This document shows positions 32,491 through 42,988 of a DNA stretch of 64,000 nucleotides, in pieces. Every line of letters starts with the position of its first letter. Position 1 is the stretch's first letter. Below the pieces are notes generated by a model. The model did not search any database. It saw nothing but the letters and a program-made list of their open reading frames with translations, and was not told the DNA's origin. This DNA comes from Haemaphysalis longicornis (taxonomy: Eukaryota; Arthropoda; Arachnida; Ixodida; Ixodidae). The DNA is taken from NCBI GenBank assembly GCA_013339765.2, contig CM023448.1, positions 331,036,941 to 331,100,940 of the forward strand, written 5' to 3'. The position numbers were made by a program, and so were the translations under genes.

Positions 32491-35278
32491 TTGGGAGCTA
32501 TGCTCAAATGCTTCCGCAGCCTTGGCAAGCAGAGAGAGATCATGCATTTTGCGCGAGCAATGAAAGTTGATATTCTTTTTTTGCAAGAATGCAATTTTCG
32601 CACCCCGCATGATGTTAAATTATTTAAACAGCGTTTTTTAGTTCACGCCTTTTTTTCGCTAAACGACTCTATGGCCTCAGGCGTTGGTGTTGTCTTATTG
32701 AGTGCTTACCTTCGCGACAAAGCACATGTAACTTTTGGCTTTGACGGCCGGGTAATTGCCATTGATTTTTATATGTTCTCCCGCCGGGTGAGGACAGTTA
32801 ATTTGTATGCGCCTGCACCGCGCCATCTTTCCGCCAGTTTCTTTCGTTCGCTAGACATGTTTTTGTTGGATGCCTACCCATCTTTTATAGCGGGCGATTT
32901 TAACTGTGTTGTTGACCCCGAGCGAGACGTTAGAGGGCCAGGCCGAGGAAGGCCGTATAGAGGTGCGAGCGCGTTGCGCGACCTGATGGATCAGTTTCGC
33001 CTCTGCGATGCGTGGGTTCATCTACACAGAGACGTGTTTGTGGCAACATGGTCTGGGTGTCGATCGGCCAGTCGTTTAGACAAATTTATTTTTCCGCCCG
33101 AGTTAAGTGGCTTGGTAGATAGTTGCGAAGTGTTGTCCTTCCCAGAGGAGGCGCCCAGAATTTCAGATCACGCGCCAGTTTCGGTGAAGCTAAAATCCCA
33201 TACAGGTAATTTTAACCCCAATTTGTGGCGAATGGATCAATGCTTGCTTACTGATGCCGTTAGCGTGGCAGAAATTAGGGTTTCTCTAGTGGAGGAAAGG
33301 AACACGCATCAAGGGGAAGCCGACTGGGACTGCTTGAAAGCTGGATGGCGTACACTTCTTATCCAAGCAGGGCGTGAGCGCAAGGTTCGCATCACGCGTG
33401 AACTCAACGAAACCCTCAGAAGGTTACGAATACTTAAGAGCGCGGTTACGTTTGCTATGCGAGACTACATGGATCTGCTAAAGGCGCGATACGAGCGCCT
33501 TTTGAGCCAGTCGTCACGCGCGACAAGCAAAGCGTTCGTTTTGGGGCGCCCAGTTTCAGATCCGTCTGTCTTAAAGGGGCCCTAAACAGGGTTCCAAAGG
33601 TTGAGATTTTACGTGCGCTATCGTTGGAGTACTATACAAAGAACGTCCTGCCGCAAAAATGATTTAAAAGCGTTCAGTATTAGCCGAGTTATCGTTCATT
33701 AAAGAGGGCCGGCAACAAGGCCTGGCGCATCGCCTCTTTCACCGCGCCTCCAAACCACTGTGGAAGCGGAGACGCCACCGACCAGGCGCAAGACCTGGTA
33801 GGTGACACCAAGAGAAACAGGGTTGCGTCGAGAAGCGCGCAGCCATTGGCTCCGCTCGGTGGTACGTCACGCTTCTTGTAGCAGACGACGGCCAAGCTCC
33901 GCCTACTACATCCGCTACCGCTCAGCGGGGTCGGTCGGTGGCCGGCCCGCATCGAACGGCTCCTCGCGCCGGCCGTGCTCGCGTCGGCGGAAACGAGCGG
34001 AAACGAGCGTTCGAAGGCAAGATAGGGGGCTTCCAAACTCAACATGCTCGTTTACGATAATAATTGAAGATTGCCACCGAGCGTTTCGGCATGCGGCGCT
34101 GTCGCGGTGATCTCGTCCCACCGAGGTCGGGGAAAAGGCTTAGCTCGCCGCAGTTATCCAGACACTGCTTTGCGGAGCCGCTTCGACGACTATCCCCCGC
34201 GCAATCTTTCACTGCACTATCACCCCCTTTCACGTATTTGCAAACTGATTTTCAGCAATAGTCCCGCTCTGGCGGGCGGTGACAAGTTTTAGCTGCCGCG
34301 GTGTATGCCTATCGTGCATACACCGCACAGTGGGCTGCTTGTCTACCGTGCAGGCAGATGCTTGCCGCAGTCGCGCGTGTAGCGGTGTAAACGACGCGCT
34401 ATATCTACAAACTCGGCTAAGCTCGTGTAACCGATGGCGACGATCTACATTCGTCCGTGCCGTGCCGCCGGTGCAGGAGCGCCGCGCGACCGCGTTTTCT
34501 CCCAGAGCCGGGTACGCTGATTGGCTACAGCATTTAACGGGGCCCACCAATAGCGCAGCCGTACTGTTGAGAGCTTCGTGCGTCAGACGGGTGCGTCACA
34601 AGCGCTCTGTCGCACGTCAGAGCGGTGCAGTGTGCAGTGATCAAGGAAGAAAGAAGGCACCTTTGTTGCGTGTTTGTGCGGCCCCTGCTTTACGCAGAGG
34701 TGTAATATTTGGTATACATTGTCGTGAAGGGGTACTCTAGCGATTGCGCGATTAAAATGGTGACCTTCAGAAACCTATTTAGGGCCCCTTTAAGGCACGT
34801 TAAAGCAGGCTCAATAGATCAGGCATCGCGTGTTCAGGTTCCATTCGTACAGTCACGGAATGGTGAACGGAGTACGAATAATGAGGATATCTGCAGGACG
34901 TTTGCCCAGTACTTCCAAGAATTTTTCAGTTCAGAGAAGGCTTGCCTTGATGAGAACAGCTTCAAAAATCACGTACGGAACTTTTGCGGGGCACTGCCCA
35001 GCGTCTTTAGCTACTGGAACGAGCGTCTCTGTGCCCCTGTCACAGCGGAGGAGCTATGAAAAGAGCTGAAAGATATGCGCAACTCCTCCGCTCCTGGTCC
35101 CGACAGAATCCCGGCGGGGTTTTACAAAGTGTTTTTCCCGGTCCTCAAAGAGCAGATGCTAAGAATGGCGAGCGCATTCTTGGCCGAAGGAAGGAAACCC
35201 GACTCGTTTCGCGCGGGGAGGGTAGTTCTAATAGCTAAGCCCGGCGGCGATCCTTCAGAACCGCATGCCTATGGTAGC
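32491..35278 (+). pseudogene. Second Tx1-like LINE, ORF2 fragment with nested insertions
   Basis: The endonuclease spans 32491 to about 33240, with ILFLQECNFRTP, GDFNCVVDPERDVRG, SRLDKFIFP and ISDHAPVSV. The linker runs to SDPSVL at 33573. A TTAA element occupies 33575-34789, and the ORF resumes with RHVKAGSIDQAS and reaches the reverse transcriptase start, SAPGPDRIPAGFYKVFFP and LIAKPGGDPSEPHAY (about 35250). One stop/frameshift lies near 35058. At 35279 a hAT end cuts it, and the rest of the reverse transcriptase was not found. It is related to the copy at 50362-53613 but distinct from the intact LINE at 15831. Confidence 0.85.
33575..34789. mobile_element. 1215-bp TTAA-flanked non-autonomous element
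   Basis: Inverted ends AGGGGCCCTAAACAGG and AGGGGCCCTAAATAGG (15 of 16 match) lie inside TTAA at 33571-33574 and 34790-34793. Removing it and one TTAA rejoins the host LINE as SVL-RHV in frame, exactly as in the paralogous LINE at 52.6 kb. No transposase was recognised. The TTAA target suggests piggyBac or Kolobok mobilisation. Confidence 0.9.
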
Positions 35279-37027
35279 CAGGGGCGTAGCCAGAAATTTT
35301 GCTCGGGGGGGGGGCTGAGACTGCACCTCGACCTCCTCCATATGATTTTTCAAGGGATTAAAAATATGTTTTTTATCTATTTGTTTAGGTACACTAAGGG
35401 CCCCGAAGTGCATTACATATTGGGGATCGAAAAAGAAAAAAACATACATAGGATCAGTGTACAAAGAAAACCATGGTAAGAAATTATACACATATAAGGC
35501 AATAACACAATTTGTACACTCACTAGTTGCTATCAGCAATAGCAAAGTGGACAGAGTATATATATATGTTATAACATAGACCAGGCAATAGAAGTTCATT
35601 TACCACTTGGTTTCCGAATTGATAAAGTCCGGTTCCATCCATTCGCGTGAGGTACTCATTTTGAAGATATGATAAATATGTATAATAAGTATTTATGTAT
35701 ATTATACATAATAAATACAAAACTATTAACTGATAACAATGTATGTTACACGTTGGGGACGAATTATTGAACCCGTCGTACTGTGAAGAACAAGAAAAAT
35801 AAAATATTTCTTCATAAAATGTATTCGTATGTTCCGAGAATTGCTGCAGAACTGCTATCACTGCATGCAATTTTGTTTTGTCTACATAACAACTAACACT
35901 TAAAGAAATGTGTAAAAATATAAACAGATATCCTTAACAAACATGAAAGCAAAAGACACAGAAGTAAAGAACTACATTCATCTAAAACTAACAAAAGATT
36001 GCATGCAGTGGATATTATAAACGTGAAAAGCACGAAACAACTTGCGGGCGGACGTTTTAATGTCGCTTTGTCATTCAAGAATTTTTTTTCCATTTTTGCT
36101 GACATGCGACGGTTAGGGACAAATCTGAACGCCGCTGTCTTTTACGCCATTATAAGGCGTAGGAGCAGCTTGTTAACAGTCGCGTACAGCGGATAATTCC
36201 ACCAAGATTATTCACAGAAAAAAAGGAGTCAAAACGTACACTTGTGGAGAAAAAAGCGAGACGATTATATTTGGATGACGGCAACAAAAGTTTCACTGGC
36301 AACAAAGTGCACATTTATACAGAAAACCTAGCAACAAGATACTTAAATCGGAAAGCCGCAGTTAACGCACATATTTAAGCAACAGTGACTGTACAGTGTA
36401 CATATTACATAAAACAAGGCCAACAAAGAATAAAGTTCAGCGAGCACATGAGGTTAACCCCACACATAGAAACGCAGTGAACCCAGGCAAAAATAAAACT
36501 ATTACCCTAGAAATTGTAATGTGCTTTTAGAACACTGGCGTCGTGATGTAACAGGACCATATGGGTAAAATGGGTAGAAGCATAAATGCTTAAAATATTA
36601 AACAAAATGTGTATTTGAAAGGTGCTTTAGTGTGAACACAATTGCGTTGTGCCCGATGTAAAATAAGGCTCTACTTGACATTAATAGAATGACAAAAGAC
36701 AGAAGTTTAAAAGACAAAAGTTTTACGTAAGTCGCAGACGGTACATTTAGTTGCACATAGCCCATAGAGCAACGGTTTGTTGAAAAACGCCGCGTAAACC
36801 AGGTTTTCCAGAGCAAGGTGGGCGATTCGTACTTGACGTGCTTGTTAAATTTTAATTTCCAATTTCGTGATAATCCTAGAATATGATGTGGGCGGTTGCA
36901 GTGAACGGAAGCAATCTCTGTGGTTTCTAAAACTAATGTGCAATGATTCGTTACCACAATTACACTCTTATGAAGCAGAACTAACATCGTTTCTTTTACT
37001 TGCAATGGTTTCTTACTGATTCTCTAT

Positions 37028-38839
37028 TTAAAGGGCAAAGCTTACTCGGCGGGGAATTTTAGCGAAGCGGTCAATGACTTCTGATACGCTGACATCAACG
37101 TCTCTGTGAGCGTACAGAAGCGCTAGGCCAACCATGCGTTCCTGGGACATCGTGGAGCGCAAGTAGTTCTTTAACAACCTCATGCTCGAAAATGTTCTCT
37201 CTGCGGTGGCAGTTGTCACTGGAAGGGTGACTAGAATCTGAAGCAGTTTGTGCACATTCGGATAGAACTGGCAGTCGCAGTGAGAGAGGGCAGTTATTCC
37301 TGTGCTGAGGCGGAGGTTTGCTGCTTTGTTCATCCACTTTGCCCACCAAAGTCGCAGTTCTCCCAAAGCAGCCCTTGCGTCCACGTCCTGTGGAAAACTA
37401 GCGACGAGGTTTTCCGCTGCTTTCTCGCGATTGTCTTGCAGTGGTGGTATTGCGGATGGCACAATTACACAAAAACACTCTAATGTTGTCCTGTGCTTTT
37501 CGAACCGTTGGTGCAACTGTGCTAACACGTAGTCCATGAATGGAATGAATACGGTTCTTCTAAAATATTGCTCTGGATTTTCTAATGCAACGCCACGATC
37601 CTGCTGGCGGACGCCGGCTCGTCGGCTGGTGATTTCGACATTCATTTTGTTTGCCACGGCCTGCACTTGTGCAAATATTTTCGAGAAGGAGGCAGTGTTA
37701 CTGTCTCGGTCATTCTGAATAGTCTCCTGTACCAAGTGTAGGTCGTCCATCGCGGCGCTCATGTCGATGCTGCTCAACTGCAGCCTCTTTGACAGCGGCA
37801 GAGTCAATGCAAGCACATTCTTCGCCACATGCAGGCTCACGAGGAATGCTGGTGACAGAAGTGCCAACGCCAAACTATTCGCCTGAGCGGAACTTTCACC
37901 ACTGCCATTGTCTTGAATTTCCTCTAGTGCTGCGATCACCGCTTCAAAAAGACTGACAAATGAAAGCACTGCATCATGCTTTTCCACCCAGCGCGTTTCG
38001 CATAATCCCAGAAGCCGCTGCCTTGTGGACTCTGGGCACATCAAACTTATCATTTTTCTCAGAACGTGCGAACGGTTAGCAGATTTCCGAAAAAAATTCG
38101 ATGTTTCCTTTAGCGTCCCAAAGCAGTTTCGGATATCTGTAATGGAGCAGGCCGCACACAAAACTAGGTTAAGGGAGTGGCTGGCGCAATGTGTGTACAA
38201 TGCGGTCGGATATTTTTCGCGAACGACGGCTTGCACACCATTGGTTCTACCTGCCATAGAGCTTGCGCCGTCATACCCTTGGCCACGAAGGTGTTGCATG
38301 TTAATTCCTAGGTCAATGAGAAATTTGATAATTGTGTCGGCAAGGGCTCTGCCGCTTTGGTCCTGTATTGGCACAAAGCCTAAAAACACTTCTTCGATGT
38401 TGTCGGTATCCTTGTTCAGGTACCTTGCGCAAACGGTAAGCTGTTCAATTCCAGCAATGTCTGTAGTTTCATCGGCAAGTACTGCAAAGCAGCCTGAGGC
38501 GTTTACTTTTGCAACCAATCTTTCTTTGATGACTTCGCCAGAAATTTCTATAATTTGGTTTTGTACCGCTGGGCTTAAATACGAGGCATTACTGGGGCAG
38601 CCCTCCAGGTGGTCCTTCAGAGCTGTATCGCCACAATCGGCTCGCATTCGAAGTAGCGCTCTGAAGTTTCCTTCGTTTTCCGCGGAGACGGCGCTCAAGT
38701 CCAGAGGACCGCTGTCCCTATGGCCACGCAGAGCCAGACCCTGCCGTGCGCAAAAAAGAACTGTCTCAACAACAGGCTGCAATTTTCTTCTGTTTTCTCT
38801 TATTTGATTTTGTCTGCCCTGGTCCAGCTGATCAACCAC
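37028..38839 (-). CDS. hAT transposase, TTF/ZMYM1-like, 603-codon open frame
   Basis: Family members cut and paste DNA with a DDE-type RNase H fold. The frame includes RENRRKLQPVVETVLFCARQ, RGHRDSGPLD, the first catalytic Asp in FAVLADETTDIAG, THCASHSLNLVLC, and a complete C-terminal hAT dimerisation region (LLQILVTLPVTTATAERTFS followed by LKNYLRSTMSQERM). There is no internal stop. The first in-frame codon given here is GTG. The upstream part of the protein (KPFQKWKHALEIFDAHESTEYHRD) is in another frame at 38845-39011, so one frameshift breaks the N-terminus and the zinc finger is missing. It could also be a domesticated gene, but the flanking TIR argues for a transposon. Confidence 0.85.
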   Translation of the reverse strand: MVDQLDQGRQNQIRENRRKLQPVVETVLFCARQGLALRGHRDSGPLDLSAVSAENEGNFRALLRMRADCGDTALKDHLEGCPSNASYLSPAVQNQIIEISGEVIKERLVAKVNASGCFAVLADETTDIAGIEQLTVCARYLNKDTDNIEEVFLGFVPIQDQSGRALADTIIKFLIDLGINMQHLRGQGYDGASSMAGRTNGVQAVVREKYPTALYTHCASHSLNLVLCAACSITDIRNCFGTLKETSNFFRKSANRSHVLRKMISLMCPESTRQRLLGLCETRWVEKHDAVLSFVSLFEAVIAALEEIQDNGSGESSAQANSLALALLSPAFLVSLHVAKNVLALTLPLSKRLQLSSIDMSAAMDDLHLVQETIQNDRDSNTASFSKIFAQVQAVANKMNVEITSRRAGVRQQDRGVALENPEQYFRRTVFIPFMDYVLAQLHQRFEKHRTTLECFCVIVPSAIPPLQDNREKAAENLVASFPQDVDARAALGELRLWWAKWMNKAANLRLSTGITALSHCDCQFYPNVHKLLQILVTLPVTTATAERTFSSMRLLKNYLRSTMSQERMVGLALLYAHRDVDVSVSEVIDRFAKIPRRVSFAL

Positions 38840-39011
38840 ACTGTGCGTTTCCTAAGAACGTTTGGATAAAGTTATCAGCCGCCAGTTGACAATCACGGTG
38901 ATATTCGGTGCTTTCGTGCGCATCAAAGATTTCGAGAGCGTGCTTCCATTTCTGGAAAGGCTTAGACACGAGGGCTCCAGTGCGTGCATGTTGGCCCTTG
39001 CCAACCTCCGG
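38826..39011 (-). pseudogene. N-terminal part of the hAT transposase, frameshifted
   Basis: This segment reads GKGQHARTGALVSKPFQKW and then STEYHRDCQLAADNFIQTF before a TGA. It continues the 603-codon ORF after a frameshift near 38845 and is cut on its far side by a SINE. Confidence 0.75.
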
Positions 39012-39040
39012 CCCGCAGCCTCATCAGGCGCGCCCGCAGC

Positions 39041-39233
39041 CCGATGAGGCGCGCCGTAGTGGAGGGCTCCGGATTAATTTTGACCACCTGGGGATCTTTA
39101 TCGTGCGCCGAAATCTCGTACACACGGGCGTTTTTGCTTTTCGCCTCCATCAGAAAAGCGGCCGCCGCGGCCGGGAAACGAACCCGCGGCCTCGTGCTCA
39201 GCAGCGCAACGCCTTAGCCACTGAGCCAGGGGA
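39041..39233 (-). repeat. tRNA-derived SINE
   Basis: The minus strand starts CCTGGCTCAGTGGCTAAGGC (A box), has a B box variant GGGTTCGTTTCCCGG, and ends near the GATGAGGCGCGCC block. It lacks the TGATT tail. It is about 90 percent similar by eye to the copy at 31464. Confidence 0.85.
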
Positions 39234-39373
39234 GTGAAACTTCCTATACCTTGCATGGGACGCGATATTCGATCGAAGCGCCGAACAAACCCCTGGTGTT
39301 TGGGGGCGGTACTAAAAACATGCCGGCGTGTTGCAGACATGCACTCGGAAACGCCATCTTGATGAGGACTTAA

Positions 39374-39879
39374 AGGAGCCATGAAGACAAAATACAAGTT
39401 GGGTTTATTAGAAAGACTGCTTAGTCCCGATAACAATGACACCAATATCATCGCAATCTTCGAACAAATAACGGAGATATGAAAGAAAACGTGTGAAGCA
39501 GTCGCGACCCCCTAGCCAATTTCCCGCAACTTTTCTATGACGTCACGGAACCTTGTTTGTGCCATTGGCGGCCGCCTACCTGACCTGTCGCGACAACACA
39601 TGACTGGACGTCTGTAATGGGGTCTCTAGTTCCATTTTACCGCATCACTTGAATGCTAACGTGCAGCTAACGCACTGAAAATTATGTTTCATGGTTGGCC
39701 CGTGTGACGTCATTCTTGCTCATAACACGTCACTGTGGCGCAAAATTTGGAATTTTTTAAATACTTCTTGCTTTTCTCCGTTAAAAAAGCATCTTTTGTG
39801 ACTGTAATGGAGCTGAGTGAGATACTGAATCCTAGTTCTTTCAAATTAAACAAAGTTGTATTTTCTCTTCATGGCTCCT
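39374..39879. mobile_element. 506-bp TTAA-flanked non-autonomous element
   Basis: Inverted ends AGGAGCCATGAAGACAAAAT and AGGAGCCATGAAGAGAAAAT sit inside TTAA at 39370-39373 and 39880-39883. No coding sequence. It is similar to the half copy at 27046. Confidence 0.88.
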
Positions 39880-40144
39880 TTAAAAGCCGAGCGGGGGGGA
39901 GGGGGGGGGCAAATTAGCGCCAAATTCAATTGGGACGCACATTGAAGGTAAATTGAGTGAGTGGAAGATATTCAGATGGCCAGCGCACGACCTTTTTTCT
40001 GTTGCGCAACCCGCCACATTATCGAAAGGGCAATTGTTTTGTTCTGATTAATGAAGTTTTACGCGTCCACTTCTTTTTGCACCACTTATTCTAAGTACGA
40101 CGTTATTTTGGTTTATTAGTACACACAATCTAGACAAGGATAAA

Positions 40145-40427
40145 GAGTACGGGTATTTTCATTTTTATTGCTAAATGTACAATTCATACAGTAAAAACAC
40201 AACTTGGATATTTTACACTTTTAGTCGCAAACAAAAGTGTATGGCACATGGCCGCATGCTAATTAGGTATCCAGCCAGTGCATATCTGTCCAGTGCCTTG
40301 TCTGTCCAAGGTCCTCGTAGTCTCTGGTGGTGAAATGGCAGGACACAGCCGGTAGCTGCTGTAGATCTGTCGAGGTGGTAAATGAGCCAGGTTCTGCCTT
40401 CTCGCACACAGGAGCCAAACTCGAGAC
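40145..40427 (-). other. Possible 3' terminal exon of an unknown gene
   Basis: On the minus strand an acceptor GATGTTCCAG precedes an open stretch with a stop near 40263 in one frame (SSLAPVCEKAEPGS to MHWLDT) and near 40213 in another (LEFGSCVREGRTW to HFCLRLKV). An AATAAA signal lies at 40169-40164 (minus), about 95 bases after the first stop. No domain is recognised. It might also be a transposon 3' end. Confidence 0.3.
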
Positions 40428-40483
40428 CTGGAACATCAACAAGCACGTGTGTATATTTGGGTTAGAATGAATACTAGCTTTAC

Positions 40484-40545
40484 TACTGCTTTCAGATAGC
40501 ATCTGTATTCGGAATATTCGGAAAACTAGCATCTGTATTCGGAAT
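40484..40545. repeat. Short tandem duplication
   Basis: TAGCATCTGTATTCGGAAT occurs twice about 30 bp apart. It lies directly before the 5' truncation point of the Gypsy element. Confidence 0.6.
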
Positions 40546-40679
40546 AAACGTTATCTGATATATTAGGAATGTTTCTTTCTTAAATTCATTTTGGCTACAA
40601 AGACGACCTGTGACCAATCGAGATAGACGTTAGTTTCAGAAAGACCAAAGACGCGCTGGCATCTAGCACTATACTGAGA

Positions 40680-42623
40680 ATGTTCGATGCATCTCTTCCA
40701 GTCTTAGTGTCGACGGACGCATCAGAGTGCGGACTTGGAGCGGCCCTACAGCAGGTGGACGGACATAAACTGCACACTGTCGCTTTCGCGTCTCGAGTTC
40801 TTTCGCCAGCTGAGAGGAAATATTCGGTAGGAGAACGGGAAGCGTTGGCCTGTGTTTGGGCGTGCGAGCGGTGGCACGTGTACTTGTGGGGACGCCACTT
40901 CACGTTGCTCACTGATCATCAAGCCTTGGTGGCATTGCTTTCAACACAAGGAACAGGAAGGCGCCCCTTGCGGGTAGCGCGATGGACAGAACGCCTACTT
41001 CGGTACAACTATACCGTCGAGTACCGCAAGGGGTCGCAAAACCAAGTGGCGGACGCACTCTCACGCTTGCCCGGGTCGTCTTTCCAGGAAGAAGAAACTC
41101 TGTTTGACGAGGTTGTATCAGTTCTCGAAATTCCTTCCTGCATTACCAGAGAACAGTTTGAGCAGTCCCAGTTGCAAGATAGCACACTGCAACAAAGCAA
41201 AATCTATGTGCAATCGTCGTGGCCGGCACACAAATCCTTATCGGCCGAGCTTCAGCCGTTCTTCAAAGTACGTGACGAACTTTCTGTGGTAGACAATCTG
41301 ATCTTGCGCGGCGAACGGCTTGTGGTTCCCACATCACTCACGCAGCAGGTAATCGCTGCAGCACATGAGTCGCATCCCGGAGTGGTGCGAACAAAAGCGC
41401 GCCTGCGAGAAAAGTATTGGTGGCCGGGCATGGACCGCCAAGTCGAGCTAGCTATCCAGAGGTGTAGCATATGCCAGGAAGCAGACAAGAGCGTCAAGGT
41501 GCGAGCTACACCCTTGCAGCCGGTCCCCTTTCCAGAGCAGCCGTGGCTCAAACTAGGCATAGATATTGTCGGCCCATTTGAGAGGGCGCCCTACGATTGC
41601 AGGTATGCAATCACGCTTGTCGATTACTATTCCAAATGGCCCGAAGTGCATTTCTGTAGCGAGACAACAACCAGCACAGTAATACGCTTCTTAGTATCCG
41701 TGTTCGCGCGCGAAGGCTACCCAGAAGAGGTTATTTGCGATAACGGTCCACAGTTTGCATCTCGGGAGTTTGAGGCATTTCTTCAAGATCGTGGCATCCA
41801 GGTCAAACATTCGTCAGTATACTATCCACAAGCGAACGGCCAAGTGGAGCGCTTTAACAGAGTATTAAAAAGCTTCATTCAAGTGGCGGTTCTTGAGCAG
41901 CGACCCTTGCGCCAGGCGGTGACAGAGTACCTGGGTGTTTACCGATGCACACCGCATGCTACAACGGCAAGGGCTCCAGCTATTCTGCTACACGGGCGGC
42001 TGCCAAGAACGCGGTTGGATGTCGTCGGGCATCCGTCGGTCACCTTCTTTGATGATCCTCACTCGGAACTCCGGCGTTTACGTGAGCGGGTGAAGCAAAA
42101 GCAACAGAGCAGCAAACGATACACGGACGCTCGGAGGGCTGCAAGAGAAAGTAGAGTTGACGTTGGTGACTTCGTCAGAGTGAAGAAACCCACTACTAGA
42201 TTCAAAGGCGACCTAGAATTCAGCCGGCCAAGAGAAGTGATCAGCAGGAAGGGACCATCCTCTTTCCGCCTGGCTGACGGAAAAACGTGGAGTGCGTCGA
42301 AGTTCTCAAAGGTGCCACGAGCCTCTGCCGCCCTTTATACGTGGGGAGGAAACGGCACAGCTAGGGGAGAAGGATCTCTGCCTACATGTGAGGGCCCCAC
42401 CCCAGAGATAACGACGACTTCGGCTGCTGCTGCTTCGGCTGTGCAGGCGCCCACGTCTCCTGAGCACGCTGCGCAGGCGCCCACGTCTCCGTCGGCTGCG
42501 CAGGCGCACAGCTCGCCTGCTGCGACGCAGTCTGCCAAGTCTCCAGGAGCAGTCACACAGCAACGCAGGGTGCAACCACCAAGAAAGAGACTACCACCAG
42601 AGCGTTATGGCTACAACGTGTAG
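40680..42623 (+). CDS. pol: Gypsy pol fragment: RNase H and integrase
   Basis: This is 647 aa of open frame. RNase H spans residues 1-150 with VSTDASECGLGAAL, SVGEREALACVWACERW and LLTDHQAL carrying the acidic residues, ending KGSQNQVADALSRLPG. The integrase zinc finger HESHPGVV...CSICQ lies near 225-265. The catalytic core has the first Asp in LGIDIVGPF, the second in ICDNGPQFAS and the Glu in ANGQVERFNR. The C-terminus has a chromatin/DNA-binding SH3-like region and an Ala/Pro/Ser-rich tail with repeated QAPTSP. The ATG used is internal: the protein originally continued upstream into reverse transcriptase. Confidence 0.93.
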   Translation: MFDASLPVLVSTDASECGLGAALQQVDGHKLHTVAFASRVLSPAERKYSVGEREALACVWACERWHVYLWGRHFTLLTDHQALVALLSTQGTGRRPLRVARWTERLLRYNYTVEYRKGSQNQVADALSRLPGSSFQEEETLFDEVVSVLEIPSCITREQFEQSQLQDSTLQQSKIYVQSSWPAHKSLSAELQPFFKVRDELSVVDNLILRGERLVVPTSLTQQVIAAAHESHPGVVRTKARLREKYWWPGMDRQVELAIQRCSICQEADKSVKVRATPLQPVPFPEQPWLKLGIDIVGPFERAPYDCRYAITLVDYYSKWPEVHFCSETTTSTVIRFLVSVFAREGYPEEVICDNGPQFASREFEAFLQDRGIQVKHSSVYYPQANGQVERFNRVLKSFIQVAVLEQRPLRQAVTEYLGVYRCTPHATTARAPAILLHGRLPRTRLDVVGHPSVTFFDDPHSELRRLRERVKQKQQSSKRYTDARRAARESRVDVGDFVRVKKPTTRFKGDLEFSRPREVISRKGPSSFRLADGKTWSASKFSKVPRASAALYTWGGNGTARGEGSLPTCEGPTPEITTTSAAAASAVQAPTSPEHAAQAPTSPSAAQAHSSPAATQSAKSPGAVTQQRRVQPPRKRLPPERYGYNV

Positions 42624-42820
42624 CAAGCGAAGTGTGCTAAAGTGAATGGAACGGACATATCCAGTGTGGTGGATTTCTTTTGTAAATGATGTGATTTTGT
42701 AGTACTATATAGCTATGTTCATTGTACAGTTTGTATTTTTGAATAGTATTTTTGCAAATGTACTAACATACTAACCTACTACATTACTAATCCATATAGC
42801 TGTTTTTAAGGAAGGGAATG

Positions 42821-42988
42821 TGTTGTATATTTGTCTATTTGGTTTCGGTTCCCCGATCACTGCCGCAGGTGGCGCCAGTGTTGTTTAAGTATATAAGCAT
42901 GCGCAAATTGGAATAAAGGGTCTTTTGTTCCGATGTGCACTGAAGTTGTCTAGTCGTTCATTCATCGGCGGCACATGCCGCCACTACA
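42821..42988 (+). repeat. Gypsy 3' LTR, 168 bp
   Basis: It starts TGTTGTATATTTG after a polypurine tract and ends GCCGCCACTACA, giving TG...CA ends. It contains AAGTATATAAGC (TATA box) and GGAATAAAGG (polyadenylation signal). It begins 197 bp after the pol stop. The short length is notable. Confidence 0.8.

Larger units (their letters stand above)
35279..39011 (-). mobile_element. hAT element, one end and transposase gene
   Basis: The outer end CAGGGGCGTAGCCAG at 35279-35293 interrupts the second LINE after ATGGTAGC, the presumed 8-bp target sequence. Non-coding AT-rich sequence follows to 37027, then the transposase on the minus strand. The opposite end was not found: a SINE and a TTAA element lie where it would be expected, so the element is probably truncated at its 5' side. 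Confidence 0.7.
40620..42988 (+). mobile_element. 5'-truncated Ty3/Gypsy LTR retrotransposon
   Basis: Only the 3' half is present: RNase H, integrase, a polypurine tract (AAGGAAGGGAATG just before 42821) and the 3' LTR. The gag, protease and main reverse transcriptase parts and the 5' LTR are absent. Homology begins near 40620 with SFRKTKDALASSTILRMFDA, the usual junction just upstream of RNase H. Confidence 0.93.

Noticed and set aside
34298..34326. Hairpin GCGGTGTATG...CATACACCGC as a further mini-insertion
   Set aside because: No flanking duplication and ends unlike the others; it may be structural in the TTAA element.
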